Assembly (NCBI GenBank): GCA_900320905.1
Contig: ONTZ01000008.1
Coordinates: 1-64,000 of the forward strand
DNA: 64,000 bases
Reading direction: 5' to 3'
DNA from: an uncultured Prevotella sp.
Lineage (GTDB): Bacteria > Bacteroidota > Bacteroidia > Bacteroidales > Bacteroidaceae
The notes beneath the pieces were generated by a model. The model did not search any database, had not been told where the DNA came from, and saw nothing but the letters and a program-made list of their open reading frames with translations. A program made the translations under genes and the position numbers. This document shows, one piece after another, positions 8,005 to 18,052 of the stretch (positions are counted from its first letter, which is position 1; the number at the start of each line of letters is the position of its first letter).

Positions 8005-10463
8005 TTCTTCTCTTTCTCGTCTTCTTGCGGAACCTCCAAGGTGAGTGGATTCTTGACGATTTCATCGGTCAGTGCGAATGCCCAGACATCCTGAACGTTT
8101 TCCACATAGTGGAATGTCACCCCTTTCAGATAGACCTCAGGTATTTCATTGATGTCCTTTTCGTTTTCGCGACACATCACGATATCTGTAATTCCAGCAC
8201 GCTTGGCAGCCAGGATCTTCTCCTTGATGCCACCCACAGGCAGAACCTTACCACGCAGGGTGATCTCGCCCGTCATGGCCGTGTTCTTACGGACTTTACG
8301 CTGGGTGAGGGCAGAGGCGATACTGGTGGCAATGGTGATACCGGCCGAGGGACCGTCCTTGGGAGTGGCACCCTCCGGCACGTGGATATGGATGTTCCAA
8401 TAGTCAAAGATCCGGTAGTCGATGTTCAGCGTCTCGGCATGGGCCTTCACATATTCGAGTGCAAGAATGGCGGATTCTTTCATCACATCGCCGAGGTTAC
8501 CTGTCAGGGTGAGTTTGGAGCCTTTGCCCTTCGACAGGGATGTCTCGATGAAGAGGATTTCTCCACCTACACTGGTCCACGCCAGACCCGTGACAACTCC
8601 AGCATAGTCGTTGCCCTGATAGATATCGCGATAGAATGGAGGTTTTCCCAAAAGATCCTCCAACTCCTGAGGGGTGATTTTCTTCTTGGTATCGTCGCCG
8701 TCCAACTGCATATTATAGGCAATCTTACGAAGGGCTTTGTTGATCTGCTTCTCCAACTGGCGGACACCACTCTCGCGGGTGTACTGTTCAATGATCTTCT
8801 CAATGGAAGCCTTATTGAACGAGGGCTTTAAGGCAGGTCTGTCCAGACCTGTATTCTTTAATTCGCGCGGTATCAAGTGACGCTTTGCAATCTCTATCTT
8901 TTCCTCTGTAATATAACCACTTACCTCAATGACTTCCATACGGTCGAGTAGAGGACGGGGAATGGTGCTGAGGTTATTGGCAGTGGCAATGAACAGTACT
9001 TTTGAGAGGTCATAGTCCACATCAAGGTAGTTGTCATGGAAGGCATTGTTCTGTTCGGGGTCAAGCACTTCCAACAGAGCCGATGCTGGATCGCCATTGT
9101 GGGTGTTCTGTGTGACTTTGTCAATCTCATCGAGGATAAAGACGGGGTTACTAGAACCAGCCCTCTGAATGCTCTTGATGACACGTCCGGGCATGGCACC
9201 GACGTAGGTGCGGCGGTGACCGCGAATCTCCGCCTCGTCGTGAAGCCCGCCTAATGACATACGGACATACTTACGCTTCATGGCCTCGGCAATGCTCTTG
9301 CCCAAAGAGGTCTTTCCGACGCCCGGAGGACCATAAAGGCAGAGGATTGGCGACTTCAAATCACCACGCAGGGATAGGACGGCCATATATTCAAGGATGC
9401 GTTCTTTTACCTTTTCCATACCATAGTGGTCGTGATCGAGGATTTTCTGTGCCCGCTTCAAGTCCAGATCGTCGGTCGTGTACTCGCCCCAAGGCAGGTT
9501 CACCATCGTTTGGAGATAGTTAATCTGCACATTGAAGTCAGGACTCTGCGGGTTCAGGTTGTCAAGTTTGTCGGCTTCTTTCTGGAATGTCCTGGCAATC
9601 TCTTCTGGCCATTTCTTAGTTCTCGCCTTCTGCATCAGTTCCTGCTTCTCCGGCGATCCCTCACCATTGCCAATCTCGGCCTGCATGTTCTTGATCTGCT
9701 GTTGGAGGAAATAGTTACGCTGCTGCTCGTCGATGTCCTCGCGTGTCTTGTTGCGGATATCGGCTTTCAGATGTTGGAGATTGATTTCACGATTGATGAT
9801 TTTCATTACCTTGAAGAGACGTTCCTTGACGGTCTCTGTCTCTAAAAGCATCATCTTCTCCTTGACATTGAAGGGCATATTCGAACAGACAAAGTTCAGG
9901 GCCATGACATGGTTGCTGATGTTCTTCACCGCAAAGGTGGCTTCGTCAGGCATCTCGTCGCTGACATTGATATAGTCTTCCACCATGTTGCGCAGGTCTT
10001 CCATCGCCGTCTTGAACTCACGGTCACGCTTCTCGGGTTCTATCTCCGGCACAGGTTCCGCAATGCCTTCCAGATAAGGTGTGGAGGCAACTATATCCTT
10101 CAAACGCATACGACTCATGGCTTGGACAATTGCTGTCACATTACCATTGGGCAGTGTCAGCAGTTTCATGACCTTGGCATAGACCCCGTATTTATACAGA
10201 TCCTCTTTCATGGGGATATCTGTCTCTGGATCCAACTGGCACACCACTCCGATGACGAGCCCTTTCTTCTCTGCCTTCTGAACAAGATTCTTGCTGGAAT
10301 CACGTCCGATGAGGATAGGGGAGAGGACACCCGGGAAGAGTACAAGGTTGCGTACTGCTAATATGGGGACTGTGGGGGGCGTTTCTACATTGATTAAATC
10401 TTGAAATTCTCCGCTGACATCTGCAATCATCTGAAATGCGGAGTTCTTACCAATATTACTCAT
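8001..10463 (-). CDS. lon: ATP-dependent Lon protease
   Basis: 820 residues. It degrades misfolded and regulatory proteins in the cytoplasm. Order of parts: LON substrate domain with [19 protein letters not shown] near the start, coiled helical linker, AAA module with Walker [16 protein letters not shown] near residue 378 and Walker [11 protein letters not shown], and a C-terminal Ser-Lys protease with the catalytic Ser in KDGPSAGIT (near 703) and Lys in [14 protein letters not shown] (near 745). The charged tail [11 protein letters not shown] is short. First gene of the operon, with a TAnnTTTG element 49 bases upstream of the start codon, in a region shared with a divergent methyltransferase gene. 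Confidence 0.97.
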   Translation of the reverse strand: MSNIGKNSAFQMIADVSGEFQDLINVETPPTVPILAVRNLVLFPGVLSPILIGRDSSKNLVQKAEKKGLVIGVVCQLDPETDIPMKEDLYKYGVYAKVMKLLTLPNGNVTAIVQAMSRMRLKDIVASTPYLEGIAEPVPEIEPEKRDREFKTAMEDLRNMVEDYINVSDEMPDEATFAVKNISNHVMALNFVCSNMPFNVKEKMMLLETETVKERLFKVMKIINREINLQHLKADIRNKTREDIDEQQRNYFLQQQIKNMQAEIGNGEGSPEKQELMQKARTKKWPEEIARTFQKEADKLDNLNPQSPDFNVQINYLQTMVNLPWGEYTTDDLDLKRAQKILDHDHYGMEKVKERILEYMAVLSLRGDLKSPILCLYGPPGVGKTSLGKSIAEAMKRKYVRMSLGGLHDEAEIRGHRRTYVGAMPGRVIKSIQRAGSSNPVFILDEIDKVTQNTHNGDPASALLEVLDPEQNNAFHDNYLDVDYDLSKVLFIATANNLSTIPRPLLDRMEVIEVSGYITEEKIEIAKRHLIPRELKNTGLDRPALKPSFNKASIEKIIEQYTRESGVRQLEKQINKALRKIAYNMQLDGDDTKKKITPQELEDLLGKPPFYRDIYQGNDYAGVVTGLAWTSVGGEILFIETSLSKGKGSKLTLTGNLGDVMKESAILALEYVKAHAETLNIDYRIFDYWNIHIHVPEGATPKDGPSAGITIATSIASALTQRKVRKNTAMTGEITLRGKVLPVGGIKEKILAAKRAGITDIVMCRENEKDINEIPEVYLKGVTFHYVENVQDVWAFALTDEIVKNPLTLEVPQEDEKEKK

Positions 10464-10511
10464 TTCGTTATTTTTCTTCTTACTTCGTTGTCTAATTACC
10501 TAATTCGGCTG

Positions 10512-10519
10512 CAAAGGTA
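10512..10519 (-). promoter_or_regulatory. -7 element of the lon operon
   Basis: The minus strand reads TACCTTTG, matching TAnnTTTG. Two AATTGAG heptamers (10528-10541) lie just upstream, in the divergent region. Confidence 0.65.
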
Positions 10520-10582
10520 CTAAATATAATTGAGAATTGAGAATTCTTTTTCTTAAAATTTGGTATTTCATATAAATTACAC

Positions 10583-10590
10583 TACCTTTG
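10583..10590 (+). promoter_or_regulatory. -7 element placed for a leaderless transcript
   Basis: TACCTTTG lies only 9 bases before the ATG at 10600, so transcription would begin at or very near the start codon. Confidence 0.6.
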
Positions 10591-10599
10591 TCACTGAAA

Positions 10600-11307
10600 A
10601 TGGCAAAAGGACATTTTGAATTCAAGCAGTTCACGATTCATCAGGAATGCTGCGCCATGAAGGTGGGTACTGACGGGACGCTGCTCGGTGCGTGGGCATC
10701 GGCACGTACTGGTGACTGTCGTATTCTGGATATCGGCACAGGCACGGGACTGATTGCGCTGATGATGGCACAACGGTATCCCGAGTCAGAGGTTATAGGT
10801 ATCGATATTGACGGTGAAGCCGTTTCACAGGCGGTTGCCAATGCAGCGGATTCTCCATTTGCCAGTCGGGTCAGCATCATACAGGAAGACATTTCTGATT
10901 ATTCAGTAGAACCATTTGATGCAATTGTCTGTAATCCACCTTTTTTCGTGGATTCACTTACCTGTCCTGATGCTTCTCGTTCTTTGGCAAGACATACTGG
11001 CTCGCTTACCTACAAGACACTCATGCAGTCCGTCAAAAGACTCCTGAAAGACGATGGATTGTTTTCGGTAGTCGTACCTGTTGACTATCGTTCTCAACTG
11101 TTGTCGGAAGCCGCTCTTGCAGGACTTATCCTGTCAAAAGAGTGTGCCATCAAAACCACGCCAAAGAAAACACCGAAACGTTGTCTGATGGAGTTCCGGA
11201 AACAACCTGTTACTCTTGTTGTTTCTACAGTCGAGACGCTTGAAATCCTTCCAGGACAGAGAACCGATTGGTATCATCATCTGACCAAGGATTTTTACTT
11301 GAGATAA
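10600..11307 (+). CDS. tRNA1(Val) adenine-N6 methyltransferase family (YfiC/TrmN6-like)
   Basis: 235 residues from ATG 10600; the TTG twelve bases earlier overlaps the promoter element and is unlikely. The Rossmann-type SAM site is ILDIGTGTGLIALMMAQRYP (near residue 44) and the N6-adenine catalytic motif is NPPF (VCNPPFF, near 111), with FKQFTIHQECCAMKVGTDG at the start as in YfiC proteins, which methylate A37 of tRNA1(Val). Family members with this motif pair are hard to tell apart, so the exact RNA target is inferred. It precedes the amidase-like gene by 11 bases and is probably co-transcribed with it. Confidence 0.85.
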   Translation: MAKGHFEFKQFTIHQECCAMKVGTDGTLLGAWASARTGDCRILDIGTGTGLIALMMAQRYPESEVIGIDIDGEAVSQAVANAADSPFASRVSIIQEDISDYSVEPFDAIVCNPPFFVDSLTCPDASRSLARHTGSLTYKTLMQSVKRLLKDDGLFSVVVPVDYRSQLLSEAALAGLILSKECAIKTTPKKTPKRCLMEFRKQPVTLVVSTVETLEILPGQRTDWYHHLTKDFYLR

Positions 11308-11318
11308 TATCTTTCTAT

Positions 11319-12086
11319 ATGAATATAACCATTCTACAAACAGACATTCTATGGGGTAATCCCAAAGAGAACATAAAGCAGGCAGAGAATCTGCTGTTGT
11401 CGCATCTTGGGAACGATATGTATGTCCTCCCGGAAATGTGGAGTACTGGCTTCGCTACCGAACCAGAAGGATTGGCCGAAGACGAAAATAATAGTATCTC
11501 ACTGGCATGGATGAAACGCATGGCCCAACAGCATAATTGTGCCATTTGTGGCAGTCTCACCATCCGTACAGCAGAAGGAAGTTATCGTAATCGTCTGTAT
11601 TTTGTGAATGGAAGGGATGGGACAGTGCAATATTATGATAAACACCATTTGTTTACCTATGGTGGTGAAAACCATTATTACAAGGCAGGTGAGACTCATA
11701 CGATTGTAGAATATGAAGGTTTCCGCATTCTTCTCTTAACATGCTATGATCTTCGCTTCCCTGTATGGAGTCGATATGCGCATGACCTTCAATACGATTT
11801 GATTGTCTGTGTGGCCAACTGGCCGGAATCGCGCCAGAATGTCTTTCATATTTTGACACGTGCCCGTGCGATTGAAAATATGTCATATCTAGTAGCGGTC
11901 AATCGTGTTGGCGATGACGATTATTCGCATTACCGTGGTTGCAGTTGTATTCTGAGTCCCATCGGAAAAACGCTCACACAATGTAAGCCTGATATGCCAC
12001 AGGCCGTTTCATTTTCGTTGAATTTGGAAACACTCAGACAAAAACGCGCAAAATTCAAAGTATTGGAGGATCGTGATATCTGGTAG
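11319..12086 (+). CDS. carbon-nitrogen hydrolase, omega-amidase-like (YafV/NIT2 type)
   Basis: 255 residues from ATG 11319, which gives the standard family start MNITILQTDI. The Glu-Lys-Cys triad of the nitrilase superfamily is visible: Glu in VLPEMWSTGF (near 39), Lys in YDKHHLF (near 107) and Cys in LLTCYDLRFPVWSR (near 141). The CYDLRFPVW form and the short length point to the omega-amidase group, which hydrolyses alpha-ketoglutaramate, a metabolite-repair reaction. The substrate is inferred from family resemblance. It converges on mtgA. Confidence 0.85.
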   Translation: MNITILQTDILWGNPKENIKQAENLLLSHLGNDMYVLPEMWSTGFATEPEGLAEDENNSISLAWMKRMAQQHNCAICGSLTIRTAEGSYRNRLYFVNGRDGTVQYYDKHHLFTYGGENHYYKAGETHTIVEYEGFRILLLTCYDLRFPVWSRYAHDLQYDLIVCVANWPESRQNVFHILTRARAIENMSYLVAVNRVGDDDYSHYRGCSCILSPIGKTLTQCKPDMPQAVSFSLNLETLRQKRAKFKVLEDRDIW

Positions 12087-12156
12087 GAATTGCAAGATAT
12101 TACTTTTTGGCAGGAATCGCGATTATGATAAATAAGAGAAAATGGAATAGAATCCC

Positions 12157-12840
12157 CTACTTAGGAAATGCCGGTACAAATTTCATCTCCTTTAAAATAC
12201 GAGACTGGCGTTTCAACATGTAGTCAGATGGATGTTTGCTTGAAAATTTCCGAGGGTTTGGTAAGGTCGCTGCAATAAGCGCACATTGTTCACGACTCAG
12301 ATGCTTGGCATCAGTTTGGAAGTGTTCGGCTGCTACAGCATCTACGCCATAAATGCCATCGCCCATCTCGATACTATTCAGATAGACTTCCATGATACGT
12401 TGTTTAGACCACAAGAGTTCAATAAGCGTTGTAAAATATACCTCGAAGCCCTTACGTACCCAGGAACGTCCCGGCCATAGGAAGACATTCTTTGCTGTCT
12501 GTTGAGAAATGGTCGATGCACCAAGTTTCTTCTTCTCAGGATGTTCCAGATTACGTTTGGCTGCATGTTCGATAGCCTTATAGTCAAAACCATGATGTTT
12601 TAGGAAATTGGCATCCTCGCTGGCAATGACTGCTACAGGCATCGACGGACTGATATAGTCCATAGACACCCAATGATGAGAGAGTTTCAACTCTTTCCCT
12701 TCACTTAACTGCTGCGTACATCGGATAAACATCAGCGGTGTAAACCAGACGGGAATAAAACGGTATGCCACCACAGAAAGAATTGTGGATGCAAAGAAAA
12801 TTGCAAGGAACCAGCGGATAATTTTTCGTAGGGTTTTCAT
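12157..12840 (-). CDS. mtgA: monofunctional biosynthetic peptidoglycan transglycosylase (GT51)
   Basis: 227 residues. One N-terminal membrane anchor ([20 protein letters not shown]) is followed by the GT51 domain with its five signatures: [13 protein letters not shown] (the catalytic Glu is in SED), [45 protein letters not shown] and [14 protein letters not shown]. It polymerises lipid II into glycan strands in the periplasm and lacks a transpeptidase domain, so it is MtgA-type rather than a bifunctional PBP. It stands alone; an inverted heptamer repeat lies upstream of its start. Confidence 0.95.
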   Translation of the reverse strand: MKTLRKIIRWFLAIFFASTILSVVAYRFIPVWFTPLMFIRCTQQLSEGKELKLSHHWVSMDYISPSMPVAVIASEDANFLKHHGFDYKAIEHAAKRNLEHPEKKKLGASTISQQTAKNVFLWPGRSWVRKGFEVYFTTLIELLWSKQRIMEVYLNSIEMGDGIYGVDAVAAEHFQTDAKHLSREQCALIAATLPNPRKFSSKHPSDYMLKRQSRILKEMKFVPAFPK

Positions 12841-12851
12841 AGAGAAAAAAA

Positions 12852-12893
12852 TAGTAATGAGTAATATGGCTGTTCGCTAATTACCCATTACTA
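12852..12893. repeat. inverted pair of ATTACTC/ATTACTA heptamers
   Basis: Left arm 12852-12865 and right arm 12880-12893 form a 14-bp inverted repeat with one mismatch; each arm is two copies of a seven-base unit (ATTACTx). It lies between the OmpA-like gene and mtgA and could act as a weak terminator or mRNA hairpin. It belongs to the heptamer family seen at several gene borders in this window. Confidence 0.6.
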
Positions 12894-12911
12894 ATAATGT
12901 ATCTCAAGAAT

Positions 12912-13613
12912 TTACCTGGCCTGTTGTTCAGCCTCCTGAATCATAGCCTTTGAAGCATACATATAAACCTCCACACGGCGGTTCTGGGCCTTACCTGCTG
13001 CAGTTGAGTTGTCAGCGACAGGATTAGACTCGCCAAATCCTGTGGTACTGCGGATCTGTGATGAAGGAACACCAAGAGACAGAAGATAACTGGTTACAGA
13101 CTCTGCACGCTTCTGTGAAAGGTCGAGGTTCTTCTGGGCACTCTGCTCAGCAGTGGAATTCTTCCATCCGGCATTGTCTGTATAACCCTGAACGGCAACA
13201 TCGCAGTCGGAATTGCTCTTCAAGACACCAGCAAACTGAGAGAGTGAATTCTTTGCAGTTGAACTCAGTGTAGAACTACCTGTTGTGAAAAGAATACCAG
13301 AGTCGAATGTCACCTTCACTGCATCTAAACCATTGGCATCCTTGATACTCTCAACCTGTGCATTCTTCACGGCTTCAGCCTCCTTCTTGGCTTTATCCAT
13401 CTTGTGACCGATAATAGCACCAGCACCAGCACCAACAGCGCCACCAATAGCAGCACCAACGGCTGCGTTACCTGCAATGTGACCGATAATAGCACCTAAA
13501 GCAGCACCACCACCAGCACCGATGGCAGTACCTTTTGCCGTGTTACTCATTGTACATCCTGCCAAAGTAATTGCTGCGCAAAGAGCAATGGCAATAGTCT
13601 TTAAACTTTTCAT
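12912..13613 (-). CDS. OmpA-family lipoprotein with glycine zipper
   Basis: 233 residues from ATG 13613 (MKSLKTIAIALCAAITLAGC); the upstream ATG at 13643 would add a non-signal stretch. The lipobox is LAGC with Cys near 20. A glycine-zipper segment (about 30-72, alternating GAGGGAALGAIIGH, AAVGAAIGGAVGAGAG) is followed by a charged linker and a C-terminal OmpA/MotB peptidoglycan-binding domain with GYTDNAG (diaminopimelate-binding Asp) and NRRVEVYM. It probably tethers the outer membrane to the wall. The gene has its own TAnnTTTG promoter in the region shared with proS. Confidence 0.9.
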   Translation of the reverse strand: MKSLKTIAIALCAAITLAGCTMSNTAKGTAIGAGGGAALGAIIGHIAGNAAVGAAIGGAVGAGAGAIIGHKMDKAKKEAEAVKNAQVESIKDANGLDAVKVTFDSGILFTTGSSTLSSTAKNSLSQFAGVLKSNSDCDVAVQGYTDNAGWKNSTAEQSAQKNLDLSQKRAESVTSYLLSLGVPSSQIRSTTGFGESNPVADNSTAAGKAQNRRVEVYMYASKAMIQEAEQQAR

Positions 13614-13665
13614 AATTTCTCCTTTTTTTAATGTTAAACACAATGAATTATTGATTTATATGGTG

Positions 13666-13673
13666 CAAAGATA
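13666..13673 (-). promoter_or_regulatory. -7 element of the OmpA-like gene
   Basis: The minus strand reads TATCTTTG, 53 bases before the chosen ATG at 13613. Confidence 0.6.
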
Positions 13674-13680
13674 CGAATTT

Positions 13681-13708
13681 ATTCATAATTCATAACGCAG
13701 AATTCATA
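13681..13708. repeat. ATTCATA heptamer array
   Basis: Four consecutive seven-base units: ATTCATA, ATTCATA, ACGCAGA, ATTCATA. The array sits between the divergent promoters of the OmpA-like gene and proS, just upstream of the proS -7 element. Confidence 0.6.
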
Positions 13709-13717
13709 TTTTTTATG

Positions 13718-13725
13718 TAATTTTG
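13718..13725 (+). promoter_or_regulatory. -7 element of proS
   Basis: TAATTTTG followed by CA, 31 bases before the ATG at 13756. Confidence 0.65.
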
Positions 13726-13755
13726 CACGCAAATTGAAATTTAGAGGTAAATAAC

Positions 13756-15237
13756 ATGGCAAAAGAACTAAAAGAATTGACGAAAAGGGCTGATAATTAC
13801 AGCCAGTGGTTCAACGATCTCGTTGTAAAGGCTGACTTGGCCGAGCAGAGTGCTGTACGTGGATGCATGGTTATCAAGCCCTATGGCTATGCCATCTGGG
13901 AAAAGATGCAGCAGCAATTGGATAAGATGTTTAAGGAGACGGGGGCACAGAATGCCTATTTCCCCCTACTGATTCCCAAATCGTTCCTGAGTCGCGAGGC
14001 GGAACATGTGGAAGGATTTGCCAAGGAATGTGCTGTTGTCACGCATTATCGCCTACGTGCCAAAGAAGATAAAAGTGGTGTGGAAGTTGATCCGACTGCC
14101 AAACTGGAAGAAGAACTCATCGTACGCCCTACTTCAGAGACGATTATCTGGAATACTTATAAGAACTGGATTCACTCCTGGCGTGACCTGCCCCTGATGT
14201 GCAACCAATGGTGTAACGTGATGCGCTGGGAAATGCGTACTCGTCCTTTCCTGCGTACCTCGGAGTTCCTGTGGCAGGAAGGTCACACTGCTCATGCCAC
14301 CCGTGAAGAGGCCGAAGAGGAAGCACAGAAGATGTTGAAGGTCTATGCCAAATTTGCCGAGGAATGGATGGCTGTTCCCGTTGTTCAGGGCGTAAAGAGT
14401 GAGACAGAGCGTTTTGCCGGAGCCCTCGACACATATACTATCGAGGCTATGATGCAGGACGGTAAGGCCTTGCAGTCGGGTACCTCCCACTTCCTTGGAC
14501 AGAATTTTGCCAAGGCTTTTGAGGTGACATACTTGAATAAAGACAATAAACCAGAATACGTTTGGGCCACTTCATGGGGTGTCTCTACCCGACTCATCGG
14601 TGCATTGATTATGACCCATTCAGATGACAACGGTCTGGTGCTGCCTCCAAGACTGGCACCACTGCAAGTGGTCATCATCCCCATCGCTACCAAACCCGAG
14701 CAGATGGAATTGGTAAACAAGGAGGTACAGCCCATTATCGAACAACTGCGCCAAAAGGGCATCACCGTGAAGTTTGACGATGCCGACAATAAGCGCCCAG
14801 GCTTCAAGTTTGCCGACTATGAGTTGAAGGGTGTTCCCGTACGTCTTGTACTGGGTGCCCGTGACTTGGAAAACGGTACCATTGAGGTGATGCGCCGTGA
14901 TACATTAGAAAAAGAAACACGCCCCATCGATGGCATTGTGGCCTATGTCGAGCAATTGTTGGGCGACATTCAGGATAATATCTTCCAAAAGGCAAAGAAC
15001 TATCGTGATGCCCATATCTACGAATGCGACAACTACGAGGAATTTAAGGAACGTGTGAAGGACGGTGGATTCTTCCTCTGCCACTGGGACGGTACTGCCG
15101 AGACCGAGGCACAGATAAAGGAAGAGACACAGGCAACCATCCGTTGCGTGCCCTTCGGCGTGGAACAGACATCTGGCATCGATATGGTCAGCGGGAAGCC
15201 TTCAAAGGCAAGAGTCATCATTGCCAGAAGTTATTAA
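13756..15237 (+). CDS. proS: prolyl-tRNA synthetase, archaeal/eukaryote-like short form
   Basis: 493 residues, the length of the short ProS type that lacks the bacterial editing insertion. It attaches proline to tRNA(Pro). Class II motifs are visible: the motif 2 region with [20 protein letters not shown], and motif 3 with [20 protein letters not shown]. The anticodon-binding domain starts near [14 protein letters not shown], and the C-terminal part ends ARVIIARSY as in this type. Transcribed alone, with a promoter upstream and a strong terminator downstream. Confidence 0.97.
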   Translation: MAKELKELTKRADNYSQWFNDLVVKADLAEQSAVRGCMVIKPYGYAIWEKMQQQLDKMFKETGAQNAYFPLLIPKSFLSREAEHVEGFAKECAVVTHYRLRAKEDKSGVEVDPTAKLEEELIVRPTSETIIWNTYKNWIHSWRDLPLMCNQWCNVMRWEMRTRPFLRTSEFLWQEGHTAHATREEAEEEAQKMLKVYAKFAEEWMAVPVVQGVKSETERFAGALDTYTIEAMMQDGKALQSGTSHFLGQNFAKAFEVTYLNKDNKPEYVWATSWGVSTRLIGALIMTHSDDNGLVLPPRLAPLQVVIIPIATKPEQMELVNKEVQPIIEQLRQKGITVKFDDADNKRPGFKFADYELKGVPVRLVLGARDLENGTIEVMRRDTLEKETRPIDGIVAYVEQLLGDIQDNIFQKAKNYRDAHIYECDNYEEFKERVKDGGFFLCHWDGTAETEAQIKEETQATIRCVPFGVEQTSGIDMVSGKPSKARVIIARSY

Positions 15238-15310
15238 ATACAAAAAGAAAAGGAAACTTTCCCAAGTTCCCTTTCCGAAACCAGTCTACTATTGATTTTC
15301 AACTGGCTCA

Positions 15311-15347
15311 GAAAATTGGATGTCTCACGACATCCGATTTTCTTTTT
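15311..15347 (+). terminator. Rho-independent terminator of proS
   Basis: GAAAATTGGATGTC pairs with GACATCCGATTTTC through one G-T wobble and a TCAC loop, and is followed by TTTTT. It also lies at the end of the opposing minus-strand operon. Confidence 0.85.
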
Positions 15348-15439
15348 AACCTTAATAATCTAATACCATGAAAAACACTCCGCAAATATACGAATTATTT
15401 AACATCATTCGTATAATTTGCAATATGATTGTGTTGTTT

Positions 15440-15955
15440 TTAGTCTTTTTTTAGAATACTACGCTCCCAATTATGAATTGTTTGCATATCTAGTGCATGA
15501 ATCCGCTGGGAATCTTCATTATTGAGAGGTGGTGTCTGATCCATCAGATTCCATTGAATGGTATAGAACGACGTGACAGATTGAAGCATAAACTCGTCTG
15601 TGCCATATGTCCGAATAAAACAGATGATCTTGTTGTCATTTTCAATGGAATCCGAAGGTGTGATAAGTAAAAGTGTAACTGTCAGTGCATCACTCACCTT
15701 AACACGCAGACTGTCATCCGTCAACATGGTCATCTCACTCCTCCCCCCTAGCCTATTCGATACTTCAGCCTTCATTCCGGATGCCATAAAGTCTATCATA
15801 TCCAAACGGTTGTTTTCAGATAGTACAGGTAGGAGCGAATCCGGCATCTCACGAAATAGGTCTGAGATTTTTATCTGAGCATGACACATGACAGTCATTC
15901 CGCAAAACAGAATGACTGTCAATAGAGTCTTATGAATCATCTTGTCCAATAACAT
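15440..15955 (-). CDS. small exported protein, DUF3256-like
   Basis: 171 residues with a signal peptide (MIHKTLLTVILFCGMTVMCHA). The start may be ATG 15955 or, more like a signal peptide, ATG 15940. The mature part has ISDLFREMPDSLLPVLSENN and RLDMIDFMASGMKAEVSNRL, then SEMTMLTDDSLRVKVS; this pattern is what I recall of DUF3256 proteins of Bacteroidales, of unknown function. It is the last gene of the ileS operon, 9 bases after the ligase gene, and faces the proS terminator. Confidence 0.75.
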   Translation of the reverse strand: MLLDKMIHKTLLTVILFCGMTVMCHAQIKISDLFREMPDSLLPVLSENNRLDMIDFMASGMKAEVSNRLGGRSEMTMLTDDSLRVKVSDALTVTLLLITPSDSIENDNKIICFIRTYGTDEFMLQSVTSFYTIQWNLMDQTPPLNNEDSQRIHALDMQTIHNWERSILKKD

Positions 15956-15964
15956 CCCCCTACT

Positions 15965-17302
15965 CTATTTGTTATTGCGGAGATCATGGACACGCACGGC
16001 CTTGCCTTCGCTCTGAGGAAGAGAGCCTTTCTTAACGAGTTTTACACGCGGTGTCAGCAGTATTTCATCCTTCAGGGCACGCTGGATGTCCTTCGTCATA
16101 TTCTGGATTTCGGGATAGATGTCAGACTCAAGACCTTCGATCTCAACCTCAACTGTCATCACATCATTATCGTCAATGGTTTCAAGAGTGATGAGATAGT
16201 TGCTGCCAAGACCAGGATACTGCACGAGAATCTTCTCCACCTGCATTGGGAAGACATTGACACCCTTGATGATGAACATGTCGTCTGTACGTCCCTTGAT
16301 ACGGTCGATACGACGATGCGTGCGTCCGCACTTACATGGTTCGGCTATGATACGGGTCAGGTCACGTGTGCGATACCTTAATATAGGCATCATATCGCGG
16401 TCGAGCGTGGTGAGCACCATCTCACCCGTTTCACCATCAGGCACCGGTTCAAGTGTGTCGGGGTCTACAATCTCTACGATATAGTTATCTTCCCAGAGAT
16501 GCATACCTTCCTGATACTTACACTCAAAGGCGACACCTGGACCATTCATCTCGGTCATGCCGAATGAATTGTATGCTTTCACACCCAACATGCGCTCGAT
16601 GCGGCGACGCTGTTCCTCTGTATGAGGCTCGGCACCGATGCAGAGAGTACGCAACTTCGTAGTTGCAGGATCAACCCCCTCCTCCTTGAACACCTCTGCC
16701 AAGCGTATAGCGTAGGACGGAATGGCATGGAGACAGGTGGTACCGAAATCCTTGATAAACTTAATCTGACGCTTGGAGTTACCTGCTGCAGCAGGAACGG
16801 TCATAGCACCTAACCACTCAGAACCATACTGGAATCCAAGACCACCAGTGAACATTCCATAACCACTGGAGTTCTGGAACACATCACTTTTACGACAACC
16901 GACCATATAGAGATTACGGGCAATCATATTGGCCCACGAACAGATGTCGTGTTCGGAATAAACAACGACACAGGGATTTCCCGTTGTACCACTAGTAGAG
17001 TGGATACGAACGGCATCGTCCAAACTACGGCATACCAGTCCGTAGGGATAGTTGTCACGCAGATCCTGCTTGGTCGTGAAGGGAATCTTGTGAAGGTCGG
17101 CAAGTGAATTGATGGAATCGCTTGTGATACCGAGATTGCCCAGACGCTTCTTGTAGAAAGGAGAATTCAGGGCAATGTCGATGCTCTTCTTCAATTTCTT
17201 CACCTGCAACTGTTCCAGTTGCTCTCTTGGCATGGTTTCAATTTCCGGTTGCCAGTACTCACCATCAGGTTTGATGGTTGACATAATTTTTTCGTCAGTC
17301 AT
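15965..17302 (-). CDS. phenylacetate-CoA ligase family adenylate-forming enzyme
   Basis: 445 residues. It would activate an aryl acid such as phenylacetate with ATP and join it to CoA. Visible are the ATP-binding loop HSTSGTTGNPCVVVYSEHDI, YNSFGMTEMNGPGVAFEC, LTTLDRDMMPILRYRTRDLT, and the C-terminal hinge with RTDDMFIIKGVNVFPMQVE, all typical of PaaK. A four-cysteine-like CKCGRTH segment follows the core. In gut Bacteroidales such genes are common without an aerobic phenylacetate pathway, and the physiological substrate is not settled. Part of the ileS operon, between rsmE and the DUF3256-like gene. Confidence 0.9.
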   Translation of the reverse strand: MTDEKIMSTIKPDGEYWQPEIETMPREQLEQLQVKKLKKSIDIALNSPFYKKRLGNLGITSDSINSLADLHKIPFTTKQDLRDNYPYGLVCRSLDDAVRIHSTSGTTGNPCVVVYSEHDICSWANMIARNLYMVGCRKSDVFQNSSGYGMFTGGLGFQYGSEWLGAMTVPAAAGNSKRQIKFIKDFGTTCLHAIPSYAIRLAEVFKEEGVDPATTKLRTLCIGAEPHTEEQRRRIERMLGVKAYNSFGMTEMNGPGVAFECKYQEGMHLWEDNYIVEIVDPDTLEPVPDGETGEMVLTTLDRDMMPILRYRTRDLTRIIAEPCKCGRTHRRIDRIKGRTDDMFIIKGVNVFPMQVEKILVQYPGLGSNYLITLETIDDNDVMTVEVEIEGLESDIYPEIQNMTKDIQRALKDEILLTPRVKLVKKGSLPQSEGKAVRVHDLRNNK

Positions 17303-17324
17303 ATCCTTAGTTTGTTTATTTGAT

Positions 17325-18044
17325 TTATTTCTTAGCCAATTGCATCATCATGACGGCAGCAAGTCCGGCTGTTTCCGTGCGTAGTCGACTTTCTCCTAAA
17401 TGGACGCTTTGATAACCTTTTTCCATACAATCCTTTACTTCTTCAAGACTGAAATCGCCCTCAGGACCTATCAGCACAGTAACCTCCTCATCATCTTCAT
17501 TTTTCTGTAATTCATCGAAGAGGTAGGTACGAGGTATTTCATGATAACAATGGGCAATATACTTCTTTCCATTTCTTGGCAGTTCAAGAAACCGTTTCAG
17601 TAGTTCCATCTCATTGAGTACAGGCTTCCAGGCCTTGTGACTCTGTTTAACGGCGGAAACAGCGATTTTTTCAAGTCGGGTTGTCTTCAACAATCTCCTT
17701 TCTGAAAATTGACAGTTGATAAATGATATCTCATCAACGCCTATTTCCGTTGCTTTCTCTGTCATCCACTCAATGCGGTCCAACATTTTCGTGGGGGCGA
17801 TGACAAGATGCCGGTGTCCTTTCCATTGAGGCTTCTGAGGCAGGCATTCTTTAATCTCATAATAGCAATGGTGTGTGGCTGCTATCGTAACTACGGCCTT
17901 GTAGTAGTTACCCTTGCCATCCATCAGGAATAACTCATCCCCACCCTTCAACCGAAGGACACGCATGGCATGCATGGCTTCGTCAGGCGGCAGTTCCGTC
18001 TGCTGCTGGGCATCGGGCACATAGAAAAACCTTACTTCTTTCAT
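17325..18044 (-). CDS. rsmE: 16S rRNA uridine-1498 N3-methyltransferase
   Basis: 239 residues. The N-terminal PUA-like part starts MKEVRFFYV with the typical HAMRVLRLKGGDELFLMDGKG. The C-terminal SPOUT knot has LIGPEGDFSLEEV and LGESRLRTETAGLAAVMMM, the SAM-binding knot signature of RsmE. It methylates U1498 in the decoding region of 16S rRNA. It lies 8 bases downstream of the MFS gene in the same operon. Confidence 0.95.
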   Translation of the reverse strand: MKEVRFFYVPDAQQQTELPPDEAMHAMRVLRLKGGDELFLMDGKGNYYKAVVTIAATHHCYYEIKECLPQKPQWKGHRHLVIAPTKMLDRIEWMTEKATEIGVDEISFINCQFSERRLLKTTRLEKIAVSAVKQSHKAWKPVLNEMELLKRFLELPRNGKKYIAHCYHEIPRTYLFDELQKNEDDEEVTVLIGPEGDFSLEEVKDCMEKGYQSVHLGESRLRTETAGLAAVMMMQLAKK

Positions 18045-18052
18045 ACGACTTG

